Assembly: GCF_014205225.1 (NCBI RefSeq)
Contig: NZ_JACHNB010000001.1
Location: 8,537,501 to 8,601,500 of the forward strand
Origin: Actinoplanes octamycinicus
GTDB taxonomy: Bacteria; Actinomycetota; Actinomycetes; Mycobacteriales; Micromonosporaceae
DNA: 64,000 nt
Direction: 5' to 3'
In this document: one piece after another, positions 11,413 through 20,754 of the stretch
Numbering within the stretch: position 1 is the first letter of the stretch
Layout of the letters: each line of letters starts with the position of its first letter
The notes under the pieces: generated by a model
Told to the model about the DNA's origin: nothing
What the model saw: only the letters and a program-made list of their open reading frames with translations
Database searches by the model: none
Made by a program: the position numbers and the translations under genes

Positions 11413-11850
11413 GTGAACCTATTGGACGCCAGTCGCATCGCCCTCATGATCGCTACGCCGCCGCTGATCATCGCCACGGTCCGGCAGGCGCCGCGATGCT
11501 GGCACGCGCTCACCGAGCGGATCCGCGACCGGCAACCGGCCGCACCGCAACCCTCCGGCCTGCCGATCGAGAAACTCGCCGCCGACCTGCGCCGCCTGCT
11601 GCACCTGCACGGCGCGCTCACCGCCTCCGCGCGGCCGGCGCTCAGCGCCCACCGGGTCTGGGCGATCGAGGCGGCGATCGGCGCCCGGGCGATCGAGGCG
11701 GCCACCGCGCTCGGCGTCCCGCACCCCTGGCCGGACGAGACCGGGCTGCTCACCCGCGCCCAGCTGTCCGCCCTGCTCACCGACCTGGCCGCGGCCGGCC
11801 TCGTGCTTCCCGCCCGCACCTGCCCGTTCACCACCGACGGCCGCATCTGA
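11413..11850 (+). CDS. Small hypothetical protein with N-terminal hydrophobic segment
   Basis: I do not recognise a family. The 145-residue product starts at a GTG preceded by GGAGG at 8 nt. Residues 7-25 (RIALMIATPPLIIATV) could form a membrane anchor or signal-like segment. The remainder is predicted helical and rich in Ala, Leu and Arg, with regularly spaced hydrophobics (LAADLRRLLHLHGAL, then TRAQLSALLTDLAAAGLVLP). The C-terminal FTTDGRI follows a Cys. It stands alone upstream of a long non-coding region. Its clear ribosome site and consistent codon pattern support it as real, but function is unknown. Confidence 0.6.
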   Translation: MNLLDASRIALMIATPPLIIATVRQAPRCWHALTERIRDRQPAAPQPSGLPIEKLAADLRRLLHLHGALTASARPALSAHRVWAIEAAIGARAIEAATALGVPHPWPDETGLLTRAQLSALLTDLAAAGLVLPARTCPFTTDGRI

Positions 11851-11936
11851 CCCTTCCGGTACGCCGCCCCGCTCCCCTGCCCGCCCCACCCCGCCGGGCA
11901 GTCCCGGCTTCAGGCGGTCCCGCGGCTGACGGTCCC

Positions 11937-11989
11937 GGCTGGCTCTCACGGGTGCCTCCGCCTGGCGGAGGCACCCGTGAGAGCCAGCC
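11937..11989. repeat. Perfect 26-bp inverted repeat
   Basis: Arms 11937-11962 and 11964-11989 are exact reverse complements separated by a single T. The hairpin is far longer than the other terminator stems in this window. It follows the small hypothetical gene by 86 bp and could terminate it. A related but degenerate arm occurs at 57794, so it may belong to a dispersed repeat family. Confidence 0.9.
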
Positions 11990-12040
11990 AGGGGTGGGAC
12001 GCGCGCAACGGTCCGGGGGGCACGGCGGTCTGGCGGCGTA

Positions 12041-12120
12041 CCGAAAAGGGAAGAGGCGCACGGAAAAAGGAAGAGGCGTGTCGAAAACGGAAGAGGTGGG
12101 TCGGATCGGGAAGACAAGAA
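12041..12120. repeat. Four degenerate 20-bp tandem units
   Basis: Units start at 12041, 12061, 12081 and 12101 and share a core of (C/G)GAAAAnGGAAGAGGnG; the fourth unit is the most diverged. The purine-rich core is on the plus strand and the 20-bp phase is near two helical turns. This could be a protein-binding array; no function is assigned. Confidence 0.75.
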
Positions 12121-12147
12121 CGGCGGCGGGAAGGATCCCGCCGCCGT
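12120..12147. terminator. GC hairpin after the tandem repeat
   Basis: An 11-bp stem (12120-12130 with 12137-12147, loop AAGGAT). On the minus strand it is followed by a pyrimidine-rich GTTCTTGTCTTCC, but no minus-strand gene is evident upstream, so its role is unclear. Confidence 0.5.
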
Positions 12148-12903
12148 CTCTCGTCCCGGCCTGGTGTGCCCTGATCCGCCATGCGCCCAGGATCTCGGGG
12201 GGCGGTCCCCTGGGCGGGTCGTTCGAGGGCACGGTAAGCGGCCGCCAAGACTGGGGGGCGACGGCCGCTCGGCCGGGGAGCTGGTGGCGCCGCGCACCCG
12301 TCGGTCCGCAGCAGGACGGCCGGTCCTCCGGTGAACCCGCCCCGTCGGGGCGTGTCCTTCGTGGACCCGGCCGCACAACAACCGTGCCAGGGTCACCCCC
12401 CTTGATCCGCAGAATGCAAGCGTGCGCTTCGCCACACTTCCGTCACACGATCAGGGTCGCCCGCAAGTTCGTAGGTTTCCTGAGAGGGAGCTTAAGAAAT
12501 GCTTAATTCGATCATCCGGCCGTTTCCGGGAACCAATGATCCTCGTTGATCCGGGCAGATCCACCCGCCGGCCACCGGGAACCCGGCATATTCACTGCTC
12601 ACCACATTGAACCCGGAGCGACCGGCGGACGTATCCAGTGGTGACCGAGTACACCCGGCGGGCTGCGGCGCCGGGTCGGTCACCGGCCGCGGCGTCCTCG
12701 CGAGTCCGGGATGGGGGACCCGCAGGGCGGTGGCGCACCACGCAAATCCGTGATTAACCTTCCACATCCACCACGTGGCAGGCGGTTGATCCGGCGCGCG
12801 AGGGGCGAGCACCGGGGGCGCGGAGGTGGTCCAGGGTGAGGACGGTGGCACATATGCGGCGACGGGGCGGTGGGACATTCCCCAGCCGTAACGGAGCCGC
12901 GTC

Positions 12904-15900
12904 ATGAGCTTCGAGGACGACGAGTACTGGGACGAGGAGTACAACGAATACTCCTTCATGCCGAAGCATGCCGTGGTCCAGCAGCGCCATTACGAGAAAC
13001 GGACGGCGCCGGACCCGGTCATCCCCACTCGCCGCTCGCATGCCGAGGGTGACGACATGGCCCCGCGCCGTGGCCGACGGGCACCCGAGAAAGCGGACGC
13101 CCCGTTCGACGACCAGCGCCCCAGCTGGCTCTCCGACCCGGATTTCGTGCCGATCGACACCTCGGTCGACAACCTTTCCGGGAACTATTTCGACGATATC
13201 GACTTCAACCGCCCGGAATTGGGCGTGGACTTCGACAAGCCGGACTTCCCGATCGTGGACCCGGCCGCGATGCAGAACCCGGAGCGCCGGCGCCGTCCGC
13301 AGGGCGACGACTCCGGGCGGGCGGCGCGGCCCGCGGATCGGTACGGGGTCCGCCGGGACGGCCCGGACCGCAGGGACGGCCGAGATGGCCGGGATGGCCG
13401 GGGGCGGCCCCGGGACGCGGAGGAGCGCCGGGACGGTGGCCGGCGGCGGCCCGCCGAGGAACGCTGGGCCGAGGACCGGCGCCGGGAGGACGGCGGGCCT
13501 CGGCGGCGGCCGGCACCCGAGCCGTCGGTGCGCTGGGACGACGAGCGGCGCGGGCCGGTGGGCCGGCGTGGGGTGGCCGAGGAGCGCGGGTTCGTCGACG
13601 AGCGCGGGCGCGGGGTGGTCTCCCAGCCCTGGGAGGACGAGGACTTCGGGCCGATCCGGCCGGTCGGCGGGCGCCGGCCGCGGCGGGACGACGAGGACGT
13701 ACGGCGCGGCCCGGCGCGAGGCGGCGAGCGGTCCGGGGTCGCCGGGCGGGCGCAGGTTCCAGGTGCGGACGATCGGTACGACGCGGACGATCGGTACGAC
13801 GGGCGGGCGCGGGGTCCCGCCGCGGACGACCGGTACGACGGACGGGCGCAGGTCCCGGCCGCGGACGACCGGTACGACGGACGAGCCCAGGTTCCCGCCG
13901 CGGACGACCGGTACGACGGACGGGCGCGGCCGCCGGCCGTCGAGGCGGGCCAGGGCCGGGACCAGGACCTGATCCGGAACAACGGGCGTGGCGGCGCTGC
14001 GCGTGGCGGCCGGGTTCGGGACGACTCCCGCGGGGACGACCTGGCCCGGAGCAACGGGCGGGGGCGCGGCGACGACCTGCGCTCGTGGGATGACGAGCCG
14101 ATCGACCCGCGTGCCCGGGACTGGGACGACCTTCCGGCGAACGACGACGACTGGGCGGTGTCCGGCGAGCGTTCCGTCGGCCGTTCCGTTGTCCGGGACG
14201 AGCGTTCCGCGGGGCGGGACGACTGGGACGACGACGAGCCGGCGGACATCGACCGGCATGAGCCGGTCGTGCTCGACGGGGAGTACTACGAGACGCCCCC
14301 GGATCCGGCCGGCCCGCGCGACGACGACGGCACGCCGCGGGTGCTGCAGCGGGCCGAGCCGCCCGCTCCCCCGAAGGTGATCAGCCGCGCCACTCCCCCG
14401 CCCGCGCCGCGGGTCATCAAGAGCGAGCCGCCGGTCGCGCCGCGGGTGGTGGGTTCGGCCCAGCTGACCGGCCCGGCCCGGGTGATCGGTCCGGCCGGCC
14501 CGCAGGTCCCGGCCACGCCGCCGGCGGCGGCCGCTTCGGCTTCGCCCGCGGCAGACGCGCGCCCGCAAGGCCCGGCCGTGCCCGAGGTCACCGACCTTTC
14601 CGGTACGTCCATCGCCCCTCGCAACGCCCCAGCCTCGAACGAGGTCCCGGCCGACGCGGGACGGCCGGCCTCGGGCCCCGTCCCGGCCGGTTCGGAGACC
14701 ACGGTCCCGCCCCGGCAACCCGACCCGCAGCGCACCGGATCCGCGCAGCCCAGCGTGCCGCAGCAGGCCGGCGCCCCCGGCCGACCCGGCGGACCGCAGC
14801 AGGGCGGCGCTCCAGGGCAATATGGCGGCTCGCAGCACATCGGTGCCCCCGGGCAACTGGGGAGCATCGAGCACGTCGGGGCTCCGGGCCACGCCAGTGG
14901 GCCGCAGCAATCGGGTGTTCCGGGACAATTCGGCGGCCCGCAGCAGTCCGGCACCGTCGGCAGCTCACTTCCGAATGGTCAGGTCCCGCCGGCCGGCGAC
15001 CCCCGCCAGGCCGGTATGGCGGGCGGTGCGTGGGACGGCGGTCCCGGGCGTTCCGGCGTGGGGACCGATCCGAACGGTCAAGTTCCGCCGACCGGCGACC
15101 TGCACCAGGCCGGGATGCCGGGTGGTGCCTGGGACGGTGCTCCCGGGCGTTCGGCTGCGACCGCCGATCCGCGGCACGGCGGTATGCCGGGGCAGCCTCC
15201 CGCCGGCGAGGCCGGCCGGATCGCGGGCGTGCCACAGCAGCGCTCCGGGCGTAGTCCGCGCACCGCGCACGTCTTCCTCGCCGACGGGGACGGCCCTTGG
15301 GCGATCGTGCCCGACGAGGCGCCGCCGATGCCGACGCCGACACACCCCAGCGGGCGGCCGACCACCCCGATGCTGGCCAGCCGGCCGACGGTGCCCATGC
15401 CCGGTTCCGGCCTCCCGCCGACCGGCCCCGCTCAGCCAGTCACGCCGCAGCACGGCCTGGTCGCACCCCAGTCCGCGCCGCCCTCCGGGACACCGGTCGC
15501 GGCACCGCCCGGCTTTACCGCGCCGCCTTCGGGGCCGCCGGTCACGCCGCAGCACGGCCTGGTCGCGCCTCAGTCCGCGCCGCCCTCCGGGGCACCAGTC
15601 GCGGCACCGCCCGGGTTCGGCGCGCCGCCGTCCGGGACACCGGTCGCGGCACCGCCCGGATTTGCCTCGCCGCAGGCCGGAGCACCGGTCACGCCGCAGG
15701 GCGGAGCGCCGGTCTCGCCGCCTCCTGGCTTCACCGCGGCCCAGCCCACGGCGGCCTCCGGGACGCCAGTCACTCCGCCGCCCGGCTCGAACGCGCCGCG
15801 GTCTGCATCGCAGCCCCGCACGCCGGTCGCGCCGCCGCCCGGCTTCGTCGCGCCGCAATCGGGGCCGCCGGTCGCGCCGCGGCCCGGGTCGATCGCGCCG

Positions 15901-18900
15901 CAGTCCGCGCCGCCCTCCGCGACGCCGGTCGGGCCGCCGCGCGGGTTCGTCGCTCCGGAGATTGAGACGACCGCCGGAACACCGGTCACGCCGCCGGGCG
16001 GGTTCATCGCACCGCAATCCGGGACTTCGGCCGGGCCGGCGCCTGGTTTCATCGCGACGCCGGCCACGCCACCGCACGGCTTCACCGCGTCGCAGCCGGC
16101 GACGCCCGCCACGCCGCCGCCCGGATTCAGCGCACCCGGATCTGGGACGCCGGTGACGCCGCCGCCCGGATTCGCCGCGCCCGAGTCGGGAGCGCCGGTC
16201 GGACGGCACTCCGGGCAGGGGGCTGGCAGTCCGGCTGTACCGCACCAGGTGCGGCCGGTATCCAGTCCGGCTGGGGCGCCGCATCCCGCTCAGCCGATAC
16301 CGGCTCCCGGTGGGGCGCCGCACCCCGCTCACCCGATACCGGCTCCGGGTGGGGCGGCAGCGCCTTACCAGGTCGAGCCGGTCTCGACGACCGGCGCGGC
16401 GCGGCAGGATCCGCCGGCACCGGTACCTGGGTCGGGCGGGGTGCCGCATGGCGCTCAGCCGATCCCGGGAGCCGGCCACCAGGAACCCGGCGCGAATGGG
16501 GCGTCGCACCAGATGCCGCCGGTCCCCGAGTTCGGCACGGGCGGGCCGTCGCAGCCGGGCCAAGCTCCCGGTGGGATGGCGCCTGGGCGGCACCAGCCGT
16601 TCGGGCCGCGTCCAGTGCCCAGAGGCGGGCAGCCGAGCGTGCCTTCCAACGGGTCGCCGAGCCCGCAGGTGGGCGCGGCCGGGCAGCCGGGCTCCGCGCC
16701 GCAGGCGGACGCCTCTCGGTGGGCGCCGGGTCAGCCGATCACGCAGGCCGCCCAGTGGTCCGCTGCTGGTGACTTCGGCCAGAACGGGCCGGGCCACCCC
16801 CAGGCAGCCGCCGACTCGCGGCCCACCTCGCCGGCCGGCCAGTGGTCGCCCACCGCCGGCACCGGGCAGAACATGCCCGGCCAGCCGCAAACGCCCGACC
16901 ACGCACGGCCCGTCTCACCCGCTGCGCAGTGGTCGCCCACCGCCAGCACCGGCCAGAACATGCCCGGCCAGCCACAGACGCCCGACCACGCACGGCCCGT
17001 CTCACCCGCTGCGCAGTGGTCACCCACCGCCGCCACCGGCCAGAACATGCCCGGCCAGCCGCAAACGCCCGACCACGCACGGCCCGTCTCACCCGCTGCG
17101 CAGTGGTCGCCCACCGCCGGCACCGGGCAGAGCGTGGCGGGACAGCCGCCGGCGCCCGGGCACGCACGGCCCGTGTCGCCTGCTGGTGAGTGGTCTTCCG
17201 CCGCGGCCGGGCCGGGGCAGCCGCCCGGGTTCGAGGGTGGGCAGCCGGTCTCGCCCTCCGGTCAGTTCGGTGGGGCGGACGCCGGGGCGGACGCCGGGGT
17301 CCGGCCGGTGTCGCCGGGCTCGCCGGGTGGTCCGGTGCGGGCTCAGGCAGCATTTGAGCAGGATGGGCTTGCCGGGACTGACGACGGGTGGGGGCCGCGG
17401 GCTGGGCAGCATGGTGCCGGGTCGGGGCGTCCGGTGTCGCCGGCTGGTGGGCTGGAGCAGTTGGCAGACGGGTCCGGGCGAGCCGCTGGTGGGCCGGGGC
17501 AGTCGGCAGCTGGCTGGGAACACTCGACCGCGGGCTGGAACCAAGGGACCGGGAGTGTGGGCGCGCAGGGTGGTTACCCGCGCGGCGACGTGCCTACCGG
17601 GGAGCTTCCGCAGGCTGCGAACCGGGGCGGGGACGTACCTACCGGGGAGCTTCCGCAGACTGCGAACCGGGGAGGCGAGGCGCCTACCGGGGAGTTGCCG
17701 CAGGTGGCTTCGGCGGACGACGGATGGGGGCCGCGGGCTGGGCATCGGGGTGGGTCGGGGCAGACTCTGCTGCCGACTCCCCGGCCGGGCGGTGTTCCGG
17801 GTTCGGAGGCAAGTGCTCCTGCGGCCGGTGGCGGCCGGTCGCAGGACGACATCCGGTCACAAGACGGCAACCGGTCGCAGGACGGCAACTGGTCGCAGCG
17901 GAGTTCGGCTGACGGCGGCGCGGCGGCCTCGGTTGCCGGGGCCGGGTCGGCTCCGGATAACGGGAGCGGGTCGGCTCCGGATAACGGGAGCGGGTCGGCT
18001 CCGGCCAGCGGGAGCGGAGCGGCTCCGGCTGATGGTGGGGAGCCTGCGCCCTACATGGACGCGGACGGGACCTGGCACAACCTGAAGCCGATCGGGAAGC
18101 TGGCGGTTTCCGGGCCGGACCAGGAGCCTCGGCGGTACACCGATACCGCATTCGGCAGCGGATGGTTCGTGGCGAAGACGGCGGCCACCTCCGCGGGCAA
18201 CGGCGGGGAAGGGTCGCCGGGCGAGGGCTCGAACGAGGATCGGGCGTCGGTTGCGGCCGGTGTTTCGGGAGCAGACGGCATCGCGGTGGGCGACGGGTCG
18301 GCGGCGAGCGGTTCCGGGACGGGCAACGCTAAATCCGGGCTGGTGTCGGGCGACGGGTCAGCGGCCGGAACCACCGGCGAGTCGGCGGCGGGAGGCACTG
18401 CAGCGGACGGCGGCATGCCCGCGGACGGCGGCATGCCCGCCAACGGCGATATGCCCGCGAACGGCGATATGCCCGCGAACGGCGGCACCTCGGTCACCCC
18501 TGGTGACTCTGCGGCTGACGGAGGCTCGGCGACCGGCGATGCTTCCGGGGATGGCTCCGGCGGCGTGTCCGCCGCTGGTGGCGCCTCGGCCGGCGGGGCT
18601 GACGGCGGTTCGGCGGCCGCTGATTCCGGCGGGACCGGGCGGGCCGCTGCGGACCGCGGGCCGGCGGCGGCTTCAAACGGGCGGAGTGACGGCGGGCCGG
18701 GCGGACGGCGTACCGGAAACGGGGTTGGTCCGGGTGGGGCGCCTCCGCGAGAGGCGAACGATCTGGGGAAGCACCTTCCGCTGTCGGCGGCGGACCTGGA
18801 CGCCATCCGGTGGCGGCTCGACGGTGGCACGCTGCGCGAGGTGGTCGACGACCGGGACGCGTTGCGGGACCTCGGGGAACGGCTGGACGGGCCGCTCGCC

Positions 18901-19497
18901 GACGAGGCGGACAACGTGGTCAAGGCGGGGCTGCTCAGTGTTCGGGCGGAGGTGTACCGGCTGCTCGGGGAGCTGGGGATGGCGGCGGCCGCGAGCCGGC
19001 TGGCGCTGGCGCACGCCGAATCGGCTCAGGACGAGCAGTCGATGGTGATCGCGCAGGCGGAGCTGGCGCACGTGTTGCGGCTGCGCGGGGACTGGATGGA
19101 GGCGGACCGGCTGTTCCAGCGGGCGGTGGACTCCGAGGTTCCGGCGGCGGTGCGCAGCGTGGTGCACGAGAACGCCGGGCGGAGCGCGTTCGATCAGGGG
19201 CGGCACATGGAGGCCCTGGATCACTTCGCGCGGGCCATCCGGCTCGGGGCGGCGGACGACTCGGATCTGGTGGAACGGATCGGGGTCTGCCTGGAGGCGG
19301 TCTACATCCACGTGCTGCGGGACGGGTGGGGGCCGTATCCGCGCCGGTCCGAGGAGATTCTGGTGCCGCTGAGCGGGCGTAACGCCGACGACGACGGGGC
19401 CGGGGAGGACGAGGCCGCGGAGGCGGTGGCGTCCCCGGAGCCGGACGCGTTCGACGAGGCCACCGCGGAGCGGCCGGTGGTGCCGAAGCGGGACTGA
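12904..19497 (+). CDS. Giant Pro/Gly/Ala-rich repetitive protein with C-terminal TPR-like domain
   Basis: A 2197-residue protein of unknown function and one of the longest genes expected in such a genome. An acidic/aromatic N-terminus (EDDEYWDEEYNEYSF) leads to an Arg/Asp-rich region with 13-residue DDRYDGRAQVPAA units (about 280-345), a Pro-rich region with many TPVxPPPGFxAP units (about 840-1110), four 29-residue units at 1313-1428, three 15-residue GGDVPTGELPQAANR units near 1560-1604, GSGSAPDN units, and five six-residue GGMPAD units. Residues from about 1950 form the only folded-looking part: helical pairs such as VRAEVYRLLGELGMAAAASR and HMEALDHFARAIRLG resemble tetratricopeptide repeats. 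No signal peptide or membrane helix is seen. GGAG lies 9 nt before the ATG. The reading frame is intact throughout. A cytoplasmic scaffold or condensate-like protein is one possibility, but only a guess. Confidence 0.85.
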   Translation: MSFEDDEYWDEEYNEYSFMPKHAVVQQRHYEKRTAPDPVIPTRRSHAEGDDMAPRRGRRAPEKADAPFDDQRPSWLSDPDFVPIDTSVDNLSGNYFDDIDFNRPELGVDFDKPDFPIVDPAAMQNPERRRRPQGDDSGRAARPADRYGVRRDGPDRRDGRDGRDGRGRPRDAEERRDGGRRRPAEERWAEDRRREDGGPRRRPAPEPSVRWDDERRGPVGRRGVAEERGFVDERGRGVVSQPWEDEDFGPIRPVGGRRPRRDDEDVRRGPARGGERSGVAGRAQVPGADDRYDADDRYDGRARGPAADDRYDGRAQVPAADDRYDGRAQVPAADDRYDGRARPPAVEAGQGRDQDLIRNNGRGGAARGGRVRDDSRGDDLARSNGRGRGDDLRSWDDEPIDPRARDWDDLPANDDDWAVSGERSVGRSVVRDERSAGRDDWDDDEPADIDRHEPVVLDGEYYETPPDPAGPRDDDGTPRVLQRAEPPAPPKVISRATPPPAPRVIKSEPPVAPRVVGSAQLTGPARVIGPAGPQVPATPPAAAASASPAADARPQGPAVPEVTDLSGTSIAPRNAPASNEVPADAGRPASGPVPAGSETTVPPRQPDPQRTGSAQPSVPQQAGAPGRPGGPQQGGAPGQYGGSQHIGAPGQLGSIEHVGAPGHASGPQQSGVPGQFGGPQQSGTVGSSLPNGQVPPAGDPRQAGMAGGAWDGGPGRSGVGTDPNGQVPPTGDLHQAGMPGGAWDGAPGRSAATADPRHGGMPGQPPAGEAGRIAGVPQQRSGRSPRTAHVFLADGDGPWAIVPDEAPPMPTPTHPSGRPTTPMLASRPTVPMPGSGLPPTGPAQPVTPQHGLVAPQSAPPSGTPVAAPPGFTAPPSGPPVTPQHGLVAPQSAPPSGAPVAAPPGFGAPPSGTPVAAPPGFASPQAGAPVTPQGGAPVSPPPGFTAAQPTAASGTPVTPPPGSNAPRSASQPRTPVAPPPGFVAPQSGPPVAPRPGSIAPQSAPPSATPVGPPRGFVAPEIETTAGTPVTPPGGFIAPQSGTSAGPAPGFIATPATPPHGFTASQPATPATPPPGFSAPGSGTPVTPPPGFAAPESGAPVGRHSGQGAGSPAVPHQVRPVSSPAGAPHPAQPIPAPGGAPHPAHPIPAPGGAAAPYQVEPVSTTGAARQDPPAPVPGSGGVPHGAQPIPGAGHQEPGANGASHQMPPVPEFGTGGPSQPGQAPGGMAPGRHQPFGPRPVPRGGQPSVPSNGSPSPQVGAAGQPGSAPQADASRWAPGQPITQAAQWSAAGDFGQNGPGHPQAAADSRPTSPAGQWSPTAGTGQNMPGQPQTPDHARPVSPAAQWSPTASTGQNMPGQPQTPDHARPVSPAAQWSPTAATGQNMPGQPQTPDHARPVSPAAQWSPTAGTGQSVAGQPPAPGHARPVSPAGEWSSAAAGPGQPPGFEGGQPVSPSGQFGGADAGADAGVRPVSPGSPGGPVRAQAAFEQDGLAGTDDGWGPRAGQHGAGSGRPVSPAGGLEQLADGSGRAAGGPGQSAAGWEHSTAGWNQGTGSVGAQGGYPRGDVPTGELPQAANRGGDVPTGELPQTANRGGEAPTGELPQVASADDGWGPRAGHRGGSGQTLLPTPRPGGVPGSEASAPAAGGGRSQDDIRSQDGNRSQDGNWSQRSSADGGAAASVAGAGSAPDNGSGSAPDNGSGSAPASGSGAAPADGGEPAPYMDADGTWHNLKPIGKLAVSGPDQEPRRYTDTAFGSGWFVAKTAATSAGNGGEGSPGEGSNEDRASVAAGVSGADGIAVGDGSAASGSGTGNAKSGLVSGDGSAAGTTGESAAGGTAADGGMPADGGMPANGDMPANGDMPANGGTSVTPGDSAADGGSATGDASGDGSGGVSAAGGASAGGADGGSAAADSGGTGRAAADRGPAAASNGRSDGGPGGRRTGNGVGPGGAPPREANDLGKHLPLSAADLDAIRWRLDGGTLREVVDDRDALRDLGERLDGPLADEADNVVKAGLLSVRAEVYRLLGELGMAAAASRLALAHAESAQDEQSMVIAQAELAHVLRLRGDWMEADRLFQRAVDSEVPAAVRSVVHENAGRSAFDQGRHMEALDHFARAIRLGAADDSDLVERIGVCLEAVYIHVLRDGWGPYPRRSEEILVPLSGRNADDDGAGEDEAAEAVASPEPDAFDEATAERPVVPKRD
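13743..13930 (+). repeat. 39-bp coding repeats (13-residue DDRYDGRA units)
   Basis: Tandem in-frame units encode DDRYDGRAQVPAA and variants, four to five copies including a truncated one, in the Arg/Asp-rich part of the giant protein. High nucleotide identity suggests recent unit duplication. Confidence 0.85.
16840..17187 (+). repeat. Four 87-bp coding tandem repeats
   Basis: Copies begin at 16840, 16927, 17014 and 17101, exactly 87 bp apart, encoding 29-residue units starting QWSPTA and ending HARPVSPAA. The first three are nearly identical in DNA; the fourth diverges (QSVAGQPPAPG). This is a site where the length of the giant protein could vary between strains. Confidence 0.92.
17581..17715 (+). 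repeat. Three 45-bp coding tandem repeats
   Basis: Three in-frame 15-residue units encode GDVPTGELPQAANRG-like sequence within the giant protein. Two copies are almost identical and the third carries EAPTGELPQ. Confidence 0.85.
18403..18486 (+). repeat. 18-bp coding tandem repeats (GGMPAD/GDMPAN)
   Basis: About five in-frame six-residue units alternating MPAD and MPAN lie in the low-complexity linker before the C-terminal helical domain. Confidence 0.8.
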
Positions 19498-19627
19498 CCC
19501 GTCGGCCGCGACCTGGGCGGACGGCGAGCCGTGGGCCGCGGTGCGGTCGGGAGAGCGGCGGTCTCGCGCGACCGCTGGGCGAGGCTGCCAGTCGTACCGA
19601 AAAATGGTTGAACCCGGCATGAAGCGG

Positions 19628-20701
19628 TCAGTGGCGGGCGGCGGAGGGGGCCGAGGCTTCGCGGGGGACGTGGTCGACGTTGTGGCGGGGCGGGTTCGGG
19701 GCGATCGCGGTGCGGCCCCGGCCGCCGGCCTTGGCCTGGTAGAGGGCGGCGTCGGTGACGCGCTGCAGGGCTTCCGGGTCGGCGGCGTGGTAGGGCGCGA
19801 CGCCGATGCCGATGCTGAGCCGGGGTGGGCCGCCGGGCAGGCCCTCGGTGGCGGCCAGGTGGGCGCGGGCGCGTTCGGTGTAGCGGGAGGCGCCGCGCGG
19901 GCCGGCCCGGAGCAGGACCGCGAACTCGTCGCCGCCGAGACGGGCGACCAGGTGTCCGGTGTCCTGGGCGGCGGCTCGCAGGGCGTCGGCCACGGCGCTC
20001 AGGGCCCGGTCGCCGGCCGCGTGGCCCCAGGTGTCGTTGATCTGTTTGAAGTGGTCCACGTCGATCAGGATCAGGGCGGCGGAGCCCTCGCCGCGGCCGG
20101 CCCGGTCGACCGCCTGGTGCAGGGCCTCGTCGAAGGCGCGGCGGTTGGCGGCGCCGGTCAGCGCGTCCGTGGTGGCCTGGGTCTGCAGGACGGCGCGGAG
20201 CCGGTCGTTGCGGGCGTTCAGGGTGATCACCACCCAGGCGGTCATCGCCATCGCCACGGTCATCGCGATCCAGTCGCTGACCGCCCGGGTGGTGTCCAGG
20301 AAGCTGAAGACGACCGCGGCTTGGCCGGCGGAGATGCCGGCCACGGTGGCGTAGGCGATCCGGCGGCTGAGGAACGACGCGGCGTAGAGCAGCGGCCACA
20401 GGTAGAACAGCTGCGTGCCGGTGGTGGCGTCCCGGGTGGCGAAGTTCAGCCCGGTGATCACCGCGGTGGCCAGGAAGGGGATCGCCGGCCAGAAGAGCGG
20501 GGGCAGCATCTCCGGGCGGCGCCAGCAGAGCACTCCGACGGCGAGCAGCGCGGATCCGGTCACGCCGACGCCGACCAGCTGGTGCAGCGGGTCGCCGAGC
20601 TTCATCAGGACGCCGGTGACGAGGTTGTACGGCCCGGCCACCAGCATGAGGTAGGCGACGGCACGCTGGGCGCCGTGCTGGTCACGCAGCTGATCGGGCA
20701 A
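19628..20701 (-). CDS. Membrane diguanylate cyclase (GGDEF)
   Basis: Predicted to make cyclic di-GMP. About six membrane helices (residues 15-170) precede a complete GGDEF domain: DALTGAANRRAFDEAL, LILIDVDHFKQINDTWGH and an intact RLGGDEFAVLL active site. The RxxD product-inhibition site expected five residues before GGDEF is absent, so the enzyme probably lacks classic feedback inhibition. A TTG at 20701 is chosen because GGGGAG lies 8 nt upstream; an in-frame ATG further down (LMLVAGPYN) would cut into the first helix. It follows the EamA gene by 53 bp and may be the last gene of the exporter operon. Confidence 0.85.
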   Translation of the reverse strand: MPDQLRDQHGAQRAVAYLMLVAGPYNLVTGVLMKLGDPLHQLVGVGVTGSALLAVGVLCWRRPEMLPPLFWPAIPFLATAVITGLNFATRDATTGTQLFYLWPLLYAASFLSRRIAYATVAGISAGQAAVVFSFLDTTRAVSDWIAMTVAMAMTAWVVITLNARNDRLRAVLQTQATTDALTGAANRRAFDEALHQAVDRAGRGEGSAALILIDVDHFKQINDTWGHAAGDRALSAVADALRAAAQDTGHLVARLGGDEFAVLLRAGPRGASRYTERARAHLAATEGLPGGPPRLSIGIGVAPYHAADPEALQRVTDAALYQAKAGGRGRTAIAPNPPRHNVDHVPREASAPSAARH

Positions 20702-20754
20702 AGCGGTCTCCCCTTCCGCCTGATCCTTCGGCTCGGCCGGGCGAGACCTGAGTG

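Larger units (their letters stand above)
11851..12903. other. 1-kb non-coding region with inverted and tandem repeats
   Basis: No convincing gene is found between the small hypothetical gene and the giant protein gene. The region contains a 26-bp perfect inverted repeat (11937-11989), four 20-bp tandem units (12041-12120), an 11-bp hairpin (12120-12147), and an AT-richer patch at 12480-12530 with TTAAG/CTTAA arms that may hold the promoter of the giant gene. The open frames here have no ribosome sites and no recognisable product. Confidence 0.6.

Noticed and set aside
13743..17187. CRISPR-like regular repeats
   Set aside because: Repeats are in frame, adjacent without unique spacers, and encode Pro/Arg-rich protein units; no cas genes are present.
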